A DNA stretch of 64,000 nt, taken from assembly GCA_014871385.1 (NCBI GenBank), contig CM026431.1, positions 6,708,469 through 6,772,468 of the forward strand. Reading direction: 5' to 3'. The translations under genes were made by a program, and so were the position numbers. Shown here one piece after another: positions 49,701 to 61,260 of the stretch. Below the pieces are notes generated by a model, which made no database searches, was not told the origin of the DNA, and saw only the letters and a program-made list of their open reading frames with translations. Position 1 is the first letter of the stretch, and every line of letters begins with the position of its first letter. This DNA is from Ceratodon purpureus (taxonomy: Eukaryota; Streptophyta; Bryopsida; Pseudoditrichales; Ditrichaceae).

Positions 49701-49974
49701 TGCCTTTTTTGGGCTCGACTTTATGTCCTCGGTTGCGAGTTTGTGAAGAGGTGAAGAGGGGGTTTCTGCAGGAGTATCTGCCCAGGGTTGACGCCCTTGA
49801 CCCAGATTCAGGAATTGGGCGAGTTCTCTTATCATTTGTTTTTATGTTGTGTGTCCGTGCAGAGGATTTTTGTTCCTGCTTTTCTCGACTGTACGACATG
49901 TACACGGAAACGTGCAATTTATGAGCACAACAGGGGTGGGCGAGTTTTGTTGAATGAAGTGGAGGTGAACCTTG
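46741..49974. other. Spacer and upstream region of the FkbM-like gene
   Basis: AT-rich to ~47400, including A-runs near 47310. From ~48200 the composition is more balanced and may include transcribed or regulatory DNA. ORFs on both strands between 48400 and 49900 have no recognisable motif. Confidence 0.4.
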
Positions 49975-49981
49975 TATAAAT
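49975..49981 (+). promoter_or_regulatory. Candidate TATA box of the FkbM-like gene
   Basis: TATAAAT lies 60 bp before the ATG at 50035. This would place transcription start near 50005 and give a leader of about 30 nt. Inference from motif and spacing only. Confidence 0.5.
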
Positions 49982-50034
49982 TTTCCAGCACCGGAACGCA
50001 TGAGTGAGTGAAGAGACAGAGACATCAACGCAAC

Positions 50035-51057
50035 ATGACTTACTTCGGCGATTTGCAAGCGGCCGGTCGAAGTGCTTCTCCGAGAGTGTACTACTTCGTT
50101 ATTGTGTGTCTTCTTAGTTATATAATCTTAGACTTCGTGTTGCACCACTCGGGGACATCACAGTGTGCAGATTTGGTTTTCGATGCAGCTAAAGCGAAAG
50201 CTGAGAGAGCTGAAAGGAGATCCGATGCTATTGATGCTATGAAAGAGGATCTCATCTGTGGGTCAGTGATAGGTCACCTTAATTCTGGACCTAAACTTCC
50301 GGTGGCGAAAGCATGGAACCAGATGAAGTGGATAGGAGCACCAGCTAGGTGTAAGGTCAAGGGGCACTTGATCGAGAGTTTGGACGAGATGAACAATTTT
50401 CGACGTGGTTTCGCATTGAAATTCGTCGGCGATGTGGAGGATAAAACCATGATACTCCCATGGCTCTATGGAAGCAAAGTCGACCTCAACAAAAGAGCTC
50501 GCCGTGTGTATCTTGACTTGGGGGCCAACGATTTCCACACCAGTGTACAGTGGTTCTCGAGAATGTATCCATGCGATTTCACTGAGGTTCACGCATTCGA
50601 AGTGACCCCAGGTCTCTTTCGAATTCCCAAGCCAGGGTTCAACGAGGATACAAATTGGAGTCCTGAAAACCCTCACTCCATCCGTGTCAAGCAGCAGCCT
50701 CAAGTACCTGACTGGATGGTGGACCGTATTAAACTCTACAACACGTATGTGTCTGATGCCGACGGTGATAACGCCATCAACATCACCAAGTTTATCAAAC
50801 AAGAGTTGAAGCTCACGGCTGATGACGCTGTCGTGGTGAAGATGGACATCGAGGGAGCGGAATGGCCCATCCTGCAGAGATGGTTACTTGACCCTGAGAT
50901 GGCTGAAATTATTGACGAGCTCTTTGTGGAGATCCACTACCGCCATAACACCATGCTTGATTTCCACTGGGGCCAATTTAGTCACTCACGAGAGGAGGCG
51001 ACCAGGTTGATTGCCAGCCTTCGAGCAAAAGGCTACTTCATTCACGCCTGGCCTTGA
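50035..51057 (+). CDS. FkbM-type methyltransferase-like membrane protein
   Basis: Intronless, 340 residues. The open frame reaches 50008 but the first ATG is 50035. Residues ~18-37 form one membrane segment (YYFVIVCLLSYIILDFVLHH), giving a type II protein with its domain probably in the secretory lumen. A short Lys/Arg/Ala/Glu-rich stem follows. The methyltransferase-like domain has a motif I (RVYLDLGANDFHTS, ~157-170), an acidic residue after the next strand (VHAFEV, ~185-190) and the characteristic KMDIEGAEWPIL (269-280), as in FkbM-type SAM-dependent methyltransferases. Plants have a small conserved family of this form whose substrate I do not know. An enzyme acting in the Golgi or endomembranes is inference. 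Confidence 0.8.
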   Translation: MTYFGDLQAAGRSASPRVYYFVIVCLLSYIILDFVLHHSGTSQCADLVFDAAKAKAERAERRSDAIDAMKEDLICGSVIGHLNSGPKLPVAKAWNQMKWIGAPARCKVKGHLIESLDEMNNFRRGFALKFVGDVEDKTMILPWLYGSKVDLNKRARRVYLDLGANDFHTSVQWFSRMYPCDFTEVHAFEVTPGLFRIPKPGFNEDTNWSPENPHSIRVKQQPQVPDWMVDRIKLYNTYVSDADGDNAINITKFIKQELKLTADDAVVVKMDIEGAEWPILQRWLLDPEMAEIIDELFVEIHYRHNTMLDFHWGQFSHSREEATRLIASLRAKGYFIHAWP

Positions 51058-53379
51058 CTCGTCTTTTCGGAAGGAAGCCCTTTTCAGAGGTATGCAAGCT
51101 GTTGCGGAGACTTCCAGTGATTCATGACAGTTTTGTAACTTTTTTTCATATTATTCTCCATTAGCGAGTTCTTGCCGCACGCAGTCATTGCTCCTGCGGT
51201 ACATTTTGGTCAGTCGAGTTTAGTGGGTGACAATACGAGTCACAGTTGTAATATTTCTTCGAGATATAATTTCACGTGTTTGATTTGTTCGCATCTTTAT
51301 CGCATGTGATCGTGAGTCTTTTGTGGGTATTTCTCCTGTAATTCTTTTTTCCTGCTGCCGGAGCCTGATGTGGCTTTCCGCATCAAAATCTCAGATCATT
51401 CTGCAATGAGGGAGCGGTGCTTTCATTCCTTTTTGCTGTAGTTGTGTGTGATTTCTGTTGCCGCTTGTTTATCATTGCGTGTGGGAGTCCCGAACTTGGG
51501 TGGCGTCACTGAAATGTCCTCTTTGTAATTTAGGGTTGTCTAAAGAAAACCGTCTATTATGAAACAACTCCACCGAAGCTCGTGCACTTTTGTATAATTA
51601 TCCCGATGTTAATGAAGATGTCGCATTACCAGAGGAAATATGATTTTTTTAAGGTAGGTCTTTGCAGCTTGTCATGAGTTTTTTACGACATGCTCTACCT
51701 TCTATAATTACAGTACGTTTAAGAACTGGAATTTCAGTTACACTACACGCAGCTCTTCGTTCATTGTTTCCGAACAGGCCTTCAGAAAGTAATCAACCGC
51801 TGCTCTCCTCTCTAAGTTATATTTTCTTAGAAAATGAGTGTGCACTTTCCTATAGGCTGGACGCTTTCTTATTTTATTCCATTAAATTCTCAAGCCCTAA
51901 ACTATGCAATCTGAACTGAAGAGCTCCTCTATGTAGTGGAGTATGAACTTCGAGGAGTTCCGAACCATCAGTGTTTCAGGTTTGATATTCTCTGTCAACA
52001 TGGTAAGCTATGTGTCCAATCGTTTGAAGCAGGGAGGTTTTAGCGCTGGACCTGTAGCTTAGCTTGTATTGCTAATCTTTCTTCCACTTGAGATTGGGTC
52101 CTGATCGGTAGGCTAAATATCTATCACTTGCATGCTTCAAACGTCTCTAGTGCACGGATCTTAGGGCAGAATCCATTTGAGTACGTCGTATGTGTGGGAG
52201 TAAATCTTTCGAGTGTGTGGAATAGCTCTGGGGCAGGTTTTTTGTGAGCCATTTCTGAGTGCAGGAAGGCGTACATTGTAACAGTTTTAGACTGCTAGCC
52301 GTAGTTTGGCACTTGAGAAGACACCGGTACCAAAAACAGGAGAGCCTGCAATTTAATTTGCCACTCATTTTTCCCAGTTGTGTGCTTTGTTGTTCAAGCT
52401 TTTCCCTTTCTCAGCTTGCTCATTACGTTCTTCGAGCTTGTCGGCTTCCTCTGAGATTATCATATTGGTACTCTTACCATCGGCTTCTTCTTCTATATTA
52501 TTACATAGTTTTTGGAAAGACAATTGTTAATTGGTGTGTTCCATGTGATTGAGAACAGACAATAGAACCTTACAACTTTTGACCATGAAACTGGTGCGAC
52601 AAGTCCACAAGTTTTTTGCACTGGGTCCACAAAACCGACGAGAGTGAATGATTGTTTCTTGACAAGGTCCTAATTATTTGAGGTCGCACTTTTGATAAGA
52701 ACCAACCATACTGTGATGACCGACAGGTGTGCGACGTTCTCGAGAATGTCCTCTTGAATGTTTCACAAATAATTTTCTTTTGGTTAAAATCTTGCATCCT
52801 GTAGTCATGATTAGTTTTCCGTCTCTTGAAACCAGCCAGTCCTTCATCGATGAATGTAACCCAATGTTGCAACCATTTAAGAAAGAAACGAATTCTGACC
52901 AATCTGCACCCGTCTTGACCGTCTGGTGGTAATATTACAGCTATTACATAGTAATCCTCACAGCCAAACTTGTTACAGTGACTGGAACAAGTTTTGTTTA
53001 GTATTTCCAAGGTAGTATCAATCAAATTCAATTTGAATTTGAAGACTATCACCCCCGTGAGGAGAGAGGTGTATCAAGCGAAATAACTCGAATCATGCTA
53101 AATGCAACGGGTTTAATTTGAGAACACAAGCCATCATCAAGCTCGTAGCATGAAAACAGAAAAGAGCTGACCAACAGCTATCTGTACTTCTACTTCTAGA
53201 GGAGAAACCTTCCGAATGTGTGTTCAACATGTAATCCCCCAAACAATAATTCAGAGAATGCGATTATATTCCATACTAGTTTGAAATTTCTGTATGCCAA
53301 CCGAAACTGTAGTTTTTGCCAAACTCCATCCTACCATCACGTCTTCTTCTACTACCAAATTTGTTGACAGTAGATCCAT
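51058..53379. other. 3' region of the FkbM-like gene and spacer
   Basis: The first few hundred bases are probably 3' UTR. ORFs at 52259-52552 (+) and 52570-53052 (-) show no recognisable domain and no conserved motif. Confidence 0.4.
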
Positions 53380-53730
53380 TATTTCTCCAAATGCAGGTCT
53401 CCTACCAGGATTAGACTGTCAACCCTCCTCAATAATTCATGTGCCCAATCTTCAACATAATCACATACCTCAAGGCGGAGGTGTTGATTGACAAGATCAT
53501 TCAGTAGGTTTATCACTTCGTGAGTGTTCTTCAGATGAAACTTCCTCATCGAGATCTCATCATAGGCTTTTTAATAACCGTTCATAGACATTTGCTATTG
53601 TTGAAGACAGCTTGATTTCTCATTTTCTCTCTGGTCGTCACGTGCTCCTACCATCTCAGATATCCTTACAAATCTAATTCCTACAACTGGAATGGAACAT
53701 TCATAATCTGCTGCACAACGTCGATTTAAC
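53380..53730 (-). pseudogene. Decayed copy of the 19-kb kinase gene
   Basis: Minus-strand translation near 53500-53410 gives VNQ-LR-E--DYVEDWAHELL, matching INQDLRPEIGEYVEGWARELL of the kinase at 19082-20392, then runs into changes and a stop. Nucleotide similarity continues through the DYE/activation-loop segment (ggaatggaacattcataatctgctgc against caatggaacattcgtaatccgct). The N-terminal lobe is missing. Weaker similarity to the kinase upstream region (gtagcgcgactagaag, gaagagcatgcaatg) occurs to ~54030, so the duplicate may once have included the promoter. Confidence 0.8.
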
Positions 53731-54397
53731 TAATCAGTTCTGATTTCCCTCACCCATGTGCTCAAGCAGGTTTAATAAACCAACGGATATGCTGACGATC
53801 CATGGTCCAACAAACTTACTCTCTCATGTAGACACTAGTTGTGTTGGGCGAAACTGCAAATCGCAGCGTAGCGCGACTAGAAGGGGAGGGGATTGGGAGC
53901 CGACAGTGGTCGGCAAGATGACCATCCACGAAAGTCCACCTCTTCTACAGAGAGATATGTAATGAGTGACAGTGGTTGAACACATCCTGACTATGTCAAA
54001 CGACCGTAAGAAGAGCATGCAATGAAATTATCTTCTGTGAGTGAGCTCATTTTGCAACATTGATCAGGAACGACATAGATGTAGACGGGAGCTGAAAAAG
54101 AATTGGCAAAAAATATTGTTCTCATTCCGAAGCTCAAATGAACCAAAATCACAATTTACAGTTCTCAACAATGCTGAGAAATAGTACCCATGTGCATTTG
54201 CCTTCCTAAGTGGAGAATTTCTCAAAAATTGGAAGAGTGCACACTGGCCCATCCGATGCAACCTTATAGAACCACCAGAACTGCGAATCACACAGCTTCA
54301 CCGCTACATCCATCCCACTCTACACACAACACACACACGCTCCATGCCGATGGTCGTCGAGAGGAAAACACATCTCCTATTTACAACATCCTCCGCT

Positions 54398-55499
54398 TTA
54401 CAGACCCAACCTCTTGAACAAGTGCACGAAGATCTCCTCGCCCGAAACCAACTCCTGGGCAACGAACGCCGCGATGGCGATCATCGCCAACCGCCCGTTG
54501 TTCAGCTCCTTGCTCTGCATGTCCTTCCTCTCCTTCGGGTCACTTGGCAGCAGGCCCAACGGGTCGAACCCCAGGTTGCCGGGCTCGTAGTCGTCCCTCA
54601 ACGTCATGAAGTCCTCCGACCGGGGAGTGGCCCATCCCAGGCCCACTCTGTAAGCCTCGCACAGGGCGATCACGAACAGCAGAGGCTCCCAGAACACGGC
54701 GCCGCGGGCCTCCACCTGCTGGAAGTGGTAGATGGCGGGGCCGGTGATCTGGCCATCGAAGTTGTAGAAGAGGGAGTAGTCCTGGAGCTGCTCCTGGACG
54801 ATGAAGCCCAGGGACGCGAGCATGGCCACGCGGCCGTGGGTGAGCTCGGACTCCCTCCACCTGTTGAGCTCCTTGATGGGGCGGGGGCTGGAGGCGGCGC
54901 GGGCCAGCAGATCGGCGGGGTCGAAGATGTTGGGGAAGGGAGCGGTCACTCCGGGCATCTGCTTCGCGTCTGCGTTATCAACAGAGGCAAACGTCAGCAT
55001 CAACAACCAATTCAGGCTTCAATCGCGTGCATTGCAATTCGAATTGTTCCTTTCCCATCTCTCTACCCTGCTAAGATGTCTTGTAGGGATGTGACACCAA
55101 GAGGTAATCTATGCCTCAAAAGACCACCTTTGAAATTCCTGTCAAACATGCTGCGCAATCCCAACGGATGTGCGAGTATCTAAGGGGAGAAATGAAGAGA
55201 TATGCTTCGCTCTAATCTGACACTCGCGTGGTAGTTAATCACATAAGCAATTCGAATTCTACGGGGAAGGCTGTCCATTCTTAAACTGATATGATAGGGG
55301 GAAGGGTAGCGTTCTTACATTCGAGCACATTGGAAGGGACAACCTCGGGGTTGGGTGCGGTGACCTCGGGCTGGGTCTGCTTGGGCCCAGTAGCGCTGAT
55401 GCGCTGCACGGCAGAGCGCCTGGTCTGCTGAGGGGCAGCCGCGGCGGAGAAGAGCTTAGCCCCAGAAATGCAGCTCACGGAGGACATGGCTGTCGCCAT
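54398..55499 (-). CDS. LHCSR: LHCSR stress-related light-harvesting protein, copy A
   Basis: Two exons, 55319-55499 and 54398-54969, encode 250 residues. The N-terminal ~40 residues ([18 protein letters not shown]..., Ser/Ala/Arg-rich) look like a chloroplast transit peptide. Three thylakoid helices follow: ~101-123 with the chlorophyll-binding [12 protein letters not shown], ~152-171 ([18 protein letters not shown]) and ~213-234 ([16 protein letters not shown]). The family signature [20 protein letters not shown] between helices 1 and 2 marks LHCSR rather than an ordinary antenna protein. Known role: pH-triggered dissipation of excess light energy (qE). The acidic GEE before the end may serve pH sensing (inference). 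Codons are strongly GC-ending, unlike the neighbours. Divergent from copy B; exon-2 protein sequence identical to it. Confidence 0.95.
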
Positions 55500-57043
55500 T
55501 GCGACTGGCAGAACTCCCGAAATACACAAATTACGACCACAAGTGGAGTTCCGGGAGCAACGTTGAGCGGAATAAGAAAGCTTCAAGTACAGAATGAGTC
55601 GATGGTCAAGTTGTTACAACCCTGAAGGAGATGCGAAAATATATAGGGGTTCTCCAAGTCACACAGCTCTGCTGCCCACAAATTTGTATGGTAGCTGTTA
55701 ATTTTCCAACTTTCTGCGTTTGTACTGTCACTTGCTGCGTAACGACATTTAGTACATTAGTTTTCAATTTAACCCTCTGCATCCATAGCAGCCTATGTTT
55801 GTCGACTGGTTAATCGGATGTTCAAATCATACAAATGGAATTAGTGAGGTTACCAGTTTCTCGATTTGGTTTATTTGGGGTATATGTTCCAGCATCTACG
55901 ATGCTACATTATACTGTGATCCGTAGAAGTTTTGTGTGGACGTGAACGTCTGAGTAATCTTCCCACCTGAAGAAGGATAAAACTGGTTTGTAAGCCAGAA
56001 TTTTACGCTATCCAGGAAAATCATCCTCCGCATTCCACCTCCAATGTCCTGCTCAGCATGTGTGCGAGACAGATGAGCGTGTGCAAGAGCTACGACTCCG
56101 TGTGACAACGCGCACGAGCGTGTGCACATAGCAATTTGCACCATGCAACCACAGATTTCAAGCAAATCAATTGCATAGCGACGACGAAGCCCTCAGCTCA
56201 CTACTCCGCGAATGACGCGCAGTAAAGCTATACTTCATCGGAGGAAAATTTCGCACAAGTGTGTGATTACGTTGTTAATCGTTCGATTAGCGATAGCCTT
56301 CAGGAATTGTGAGAAAGCATTTTGCAGAGATGCCATGCATTGAATCAAGAGGATGCCAATGATCATCGCCAATCAGCACACCTAATCGGCTGGAGAGTCC
56401 TCCAAGACGGGAACACCTGTGAGCCAAGAAATAGATCCGAGGCCGCGAAAATAGACGCCTCACAAGGAGCGGCCAAGTGGAAGAGATGCAGGAGGCGAAT
56501 GGGCAAAAAGCTTCAGCCGCACAATCTTTTAGTACGAGGAAAAGGAGGCAAAAGGAATGGCGATCGTCGGAGTCATGGGACACGAGAGTCAAGGGCAAAG
56601 CGACAGAATGAAGATAAGTTAGAGTAGCTCTGGAATTGGGTGGAGGACGCTAGAAGCCTAACGACGGGTCCAGAAACTCAACAAGCTCTGCCATCTCGCT
56701 CAGTTATGATCAGATGCGGCCCCCACGATGGGTCTATCGATTAGCAGCCAGGATTTAGCCACGATCAGGTTGCCGAGCAATCAGAGGTTGAGAAACGATT
56801 TCCATCTATCATCACACGAATTGGCACTGTGACTGGAACATCTGGCAACTGATTATTTTAATCTGGAATTACGAAAAGCAGGCAATTGACGATGCCGCCA
56901 ATCATCCTCCAATTCCTCCCCCTCATCTTCATCATATAACGATATCCTCGCTCCCAGGTTTTCCAGAAATCCATTTCTTTCGTGCATTTCCACTTGTTCC
57001 TACTTGGCTTAAGCATTTTCGAGTAGTGTTCGTTTCGCTCACA
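55500..57043. promoter_or_regulatory. Shared divergent region between the LHCSR genes
   Basis: 1.54 kb separate the two start codons, with no gene between. A TATATA motif at 55638-55646 (minus-strand CTATATATTTT) lies ~140 bp before the ATG of copy A. A weaker CATATAACG near 56934 lies ~110 bp before copy B. The region should hold both promoters and could act bidirectionally, which is inference. Confidence 0.6.
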
Positions 57044-58087
57044 ATGGCGGCCGCCATGTCCTCCGTGAGCTGCATTTCTGGGGCTAAGCTCTTCTCCGCC
57101 GCGGCTGCCCCTCAGGCAACCAGGCGCTCTGGAGTTCAGCGCATCAGCGCAACTGCTCCCAAGCAGACCCAGCCCGAGGTCACCGCGCCTAACCCCGATG
57201 TCGTGCCCCCAAATGTGCTCGAATGTAAGTGATCTCTTCTTAAGCAACCCAGTTTCGGTAGGTTTCAATGTCATCTAGTTTAGCTTGGCCCAACTGAGGT
57301 AATTGCAAGACTTTGTTCAAGACTTTGTAGAAGCTTTGTGTCATTGATCACTCAGATATACTGTTATGAGTAGTGCATTCTCGGTGATCTTCACCGCCAG
57401 CTCTATTTTCTGATATAGTATTGGACTGTTCTCTTGCTTGAAAGTTTTCGGTGGAGGGTGGTTTCTGTGTAAATGTCAGTGACCATGGTTACTTACTGGG
57501 ATCGTGAAAATGCAGACGCGAAGCAGATGCCCGGAGTGACCGCCCCCTTCCCCAACATCTTCGACCCCGCCGATCTGCTGGCCCGTGCCGCCTCCAGCCC
57601 CCGCCCCATCAAGGAGCTCAACAGGTGGAGGGAGTCCGAGCTCACCCACGGCCGTGTGGCCATGCTCGCGTCCCTGGGCTTCATCGTCCAGGAGCAGCTC
57701 CAGGACTACTCCCTCTTCTACAACTTCGACGGCCAGATCACCGGCCCCGCCATCTACCACTTCCAGCAGGTGGAGGCCCGCGGCGCCGTGTTCTGGGAGC
57801 CTCTGCTGTTCGTGATCGCCCTGTGCGAGGCTTACAGAGTGGGTCTGGGATGGGCCACTCCCCGGTCCGAGGACTTCATGACGTTGAGGGACGACTACGA
57901 GCCCGGCAACTTGGGGTTCGACCCCTTGGGCCTGCTGCCAAGTGACCCGAAGGAGAGGAAGGACATGCAGAGCAAGGAGCTGAACAACGGGCGGTTGGCG
58001 ATGATCGCCATCGCGGCTTTCGTTGCTCAGGAGTTGGTTTCGGGCGAGGAGATCTTCGTACACCTGTTCAAGAGGCTGGGTCTGTAA
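57044..58087 (+). CDS. LHCSR: LHCSR stress-related light-harvesting protein, copy B
   Basis: Two exons, 57044-57224 and 57516-58087, encode 250 residues with the same structure as copy A: transit peptide, three helices, LHCSR signature and short C-terminus ([13 protein letters not shown]). Exon 1 differs from copy A at six residues (for example MAAAMSS for [14 protein letters not shown] for [15 protein letters not shown] for NPEVVPSN). Exon 2 gives an identical protein. The junction codon is split (T|AC, Tyr61). The introns differ in sequence and length (291 bp here, 349 bp in A). Strong GC-ending codon bias suggests high expression. Either gene could be LHCSR1 or LHCSR2 of mosses, or the pair could be a lineage-specific duplicate; sequence alone does not decide. 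Confidence 0.95.
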
Positions 58088-60120
58088 AGCGGAGGATGTT
58101 GTAAATAGGAGATGTGTTTTCCTCTCAACGACCATCGGCATGGAGCGTGTATGTGTGTTGTGTAGAGCGGGATGGATGTGGCGGTGAAGCTGTGTGATTC
58201 GCAGTTCCGGTGGTGTTGGAAGCTGTTAGCATCCGCTGCAGAATGCACAAAACCAAATTTTGAGGAGAAGTATGCGTGCTGTCACCTAGGAAAAGTGGTG
58301 ATGCTCGGTACCAATTCTCCATGTTGTTGAGAACTGTAAGGATGGATTGAAATGAGAACAAGATTGTGTACATACCAAAGAGTTTTCTGGCAAGTTATCT
58401 GATTGTTGTGAATGTCTGACGGAATGTAATGTGATTATCTTTGAGGTGCTGCATATACAACATTAAGATGAACTGGGTATGGCCGAAGTCATTCTTCATT
58501 TTGGTTCTGCAATTTCGTATGTTATCCATATCGTGGAGTTACATTTCTCATTTTAGTCATCACAGTAGTAACGGTTTGGCTTCGTTTCCATCTTTTCCCG
58601 GTGTATGCTTGTACTCTGGGCCCCTGTCCAATGTGGAAGATAGTCATGCACATGCAGATTGCCATTGAAAGTAGGAAGGTAGAACATACTTCGTCAAATT
58701 TGTTCAAGTGAATTGGTGTTCAATGATCATGCATCCTGCTATGTCTGTTGAGGTACTCTACAGTTTTGTGATTTAGAGATGACATATGGAGGTTTGTGTT
58801 GTAGTGTGGTCACGTTTGAGTGAGAAATGTGATCCTTAATTTATCTAGGTGTTTTTTTCTTTCCGGACAGTGATTGCGTAACTGATTGGGTTAAAATGGC
58901 TAATGTACATTCGTGTGAATACGACTGGATTTGAAAAAGCAACTGGTATGTGTACAGAACATATTTTAAAACGTTTGTTGTGACCTATGTACTAAACATG
59001 GCTTGGTTCATTGAACTGAAATGTGGTACTGAGGGGGGATGGATTCATCAATTATTGTTATTTACTCTGAGTGCTTGAGAAATGATGTTACACTTGTCAC
59101 CGAACTCTTCTTGCCCCTACACGTCCACCAAACCTGTTTTGGAATGTTGATGTATTTGGTCCTCCCAAGCAGCGTTTATATTTTGTTTTTATGGAAGCAG
59201 TACGACAGGCACCTAGGAATGTAGCCAGGTAAGGAAAGTATGTAGAGATTTATCCATTTGAATGTACTCATCCATAAAATTAGCAATAATAAGGCATTTC
59301 CATCCAAACATTGGTAAATTTGGTTAATTTTGAAGATGATTTTGGTGATTTCATCCAATATTTTGCCCATTTTTTTTACAGTGTATCAGTAGCCAGCACC
59401 AGGACCAGGTAAGATTTAGGCAAAAATTTGCTAGCAAATTAAATGCTGCTCCCAAGTCCCCTTCCCTGTAATTCTTTTTATAATTCTTTTAATAGGGAAA
59501 TAGATTGTCGGGTAGTTCATGAATATTTGTTGGGTCTAACTATTGGACTTAATGTTATTTTTAAAAAAAGAAATCATTTAATTCTTTGGATACCCTTGAT
59601 GACCTTAGTCCAAAAAGTGCCTTTCAACACTTCTTTAGAAAGGAAGCTTACATTCTTTGGCAAAGTCTATTTGTAGAATTTTATAGCCAATTTATTGAAT
59701 CATTTTGTTTCAAAATTTTAGAGGAAGAAATAAAATCAATGTTAAGATAGACTGTAGTGTTTAAACTTCAAAATCAAATTCTTTTCAATCCTTCAAAAAT
59801 GTAAAGATTGTTGTAAATTAGAATAAGGTGTAAAATAAAAGGAAAAACAAAGTTGTTAATCTTGTTTACATAAAGGTGGATGATGTCAATTCCAATAGAA
59901 AAAAGTAATGTAACAAGTAACTAAAACCTTTTGTAAATTTATTTTAAAAAAATTATTAAGATCAAACTAAAGATGAATTGTAAAAGTTATTTTGGATGAA
60001 AAATTGACCAAATTATCCGCATAACATAAGTATATATATCTCTTACCTCATTTATTGGAATAGAGTGGCTCAAAACTTTGTATAGAAATATGAATATCTA
60101 TAAAACAATGATATTTTTAT

Positions 60121-60181
60121 GGGACCTTAAGGAAGCGCCTACGCTCCCAACATTGGGAACGTAGGGGTTCCCTAAGATCCC
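60121..60181. repeat. 61-bp imperfect hairpin
   Basis: gggaccttaaggaagcgcct... pairs with ...ggggttccctaagatccc across a 4-base loop, giving a ~28-bp stem with about five mismatches. It lies ~110 bp upstream of a GTTCGAACCCC motif resembling a tRNA/SINE B box. It may be the end of a small retroelement or MITE. Confidence 0.7.
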
Positions 60182-61200
60182 AATCAAACTTACACGTTCT
60201 CTGTCACTACATTGATGGTTGACCTGATAAACAAGTATGGGGGATTGGGTAATAGCGTCTATCTCTGGGTTCGGAGGTGGAGAGTTCGAACCCCGTCGCG
60301 GTCTGAAATTGCTGGTTGGAACATTCACATCTTTTGCTTTTTTTGATCAGATGCTTCTGGGATATACTTTGATTTTGCTTTAATTGTTTTTGGGTGTTGG
60401 TTAGTTTTTGGGTTTTGGTAGTGTTCTGTGTCGTATGGGGTTTAGTGTCATGGTTCATTGCTTCATTGATTTTGTTTATTATTTGGATTCTTCTCATGAA
60501 GTAGGTTTGTTCTTCCTTTAGTGATGGGTTATGAACGGAGAAGAGATGGAATCTGAGATGAGATGACGAAATGGTTTAGAATTTTACTGAAATGAGTATT
60601 TGTGATGTTTGTAATGGGCACAGAAATGCGTAAATGCTTTAATCTTTAATCTCATAATGCTAGCGCAAATACTGGCTTCTAGAAGCTGAATTATTTGTAG
60701 TGTCCCCACCTAACATCCAATTTTCTGTAGTGTTCATTTGTGAAGTTTAGCCTTTAGTACTTTCCAACAACAATAAGACTTGAACGGGAAAAGGTATGAA
60801 GAACTCAAAATCAAGGATTATGTACTTGTTTCAGCTGCAAGAAAGATCGCAGCCATGCTATGTCCTACATTTCTCCACACTTTTCCAAAAGGATCTGTCT
60901 TGATGTAACTCAATAATCCTCTAGAACGGGTTTGTAGATGCTTGGGGTTTCTGCTATTGGGCCTAGAGCAATTGCGTTGCATCTAATTGCCAATCCTTCT
61001 TGATTAGCAATCTTTTGATATTCCAGACTTGGTGACGACTGCAATCACACAAACTAAGGCGACGTCATTTTTGGTGCTATAATGAAATTCCCTGATACTT
61101 TTGCTGTTAATTTCTGGTACTTTTGTTCTGCTCATCCTACTCTTCTATCTAAACTTGGACCTTGAAATGCATAAAAGAACTTTTTTGAAGGAAGTTTTTT

Positions 61201-61260
61201 TGCAGCATACTATCAGTTCACAGATTCTAGTGCAGCATACTATTAATTCACAAATTCTAG
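61201..61260. repeat. Two-copy 30-bp tandem repeat
   Basis: Units beginning tgcagcatactat at 61201 and 61231 differ at only a few bases. Spacer DNA. Confidence 0.9.

Larger units (their letters stand above)
54271..58214. repeat. Inverted repeat arms of the LHCSR pair (conversion tract)
   Basis: Arms of about 700 bp (54271-54970 and 57515-58214, opposite orientation) are nearly identical. Each covers all of LHCSR exon 2 plus ~125 bp of 3' flank. Similarity stops abruptly at the intron/exon-2 border and at a GGTGGT motif downstream. Only a few silent or UTR differences are seen. Confidence 0.88.

Noticed and set aside
49898..50011. Four very short ORFs in a row (49898, 49921, 49954, 50000) before the FkbM-like gene, as a possible uORF cluster
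   Set aside because: A TATA box at 49975 puts transcription start near 50005, so most would lie outside the mRNA. They would matter only if a longer leader exists.
54344..55183. Long plus-strand ORF opposite LHCSR A, with a similar one opposite LHCSR B (57476-58141)
   Set aside because: Both are antisense to GC-ending codons of a conserved gene; their similarity follows from the duplicated LHCSR exon.
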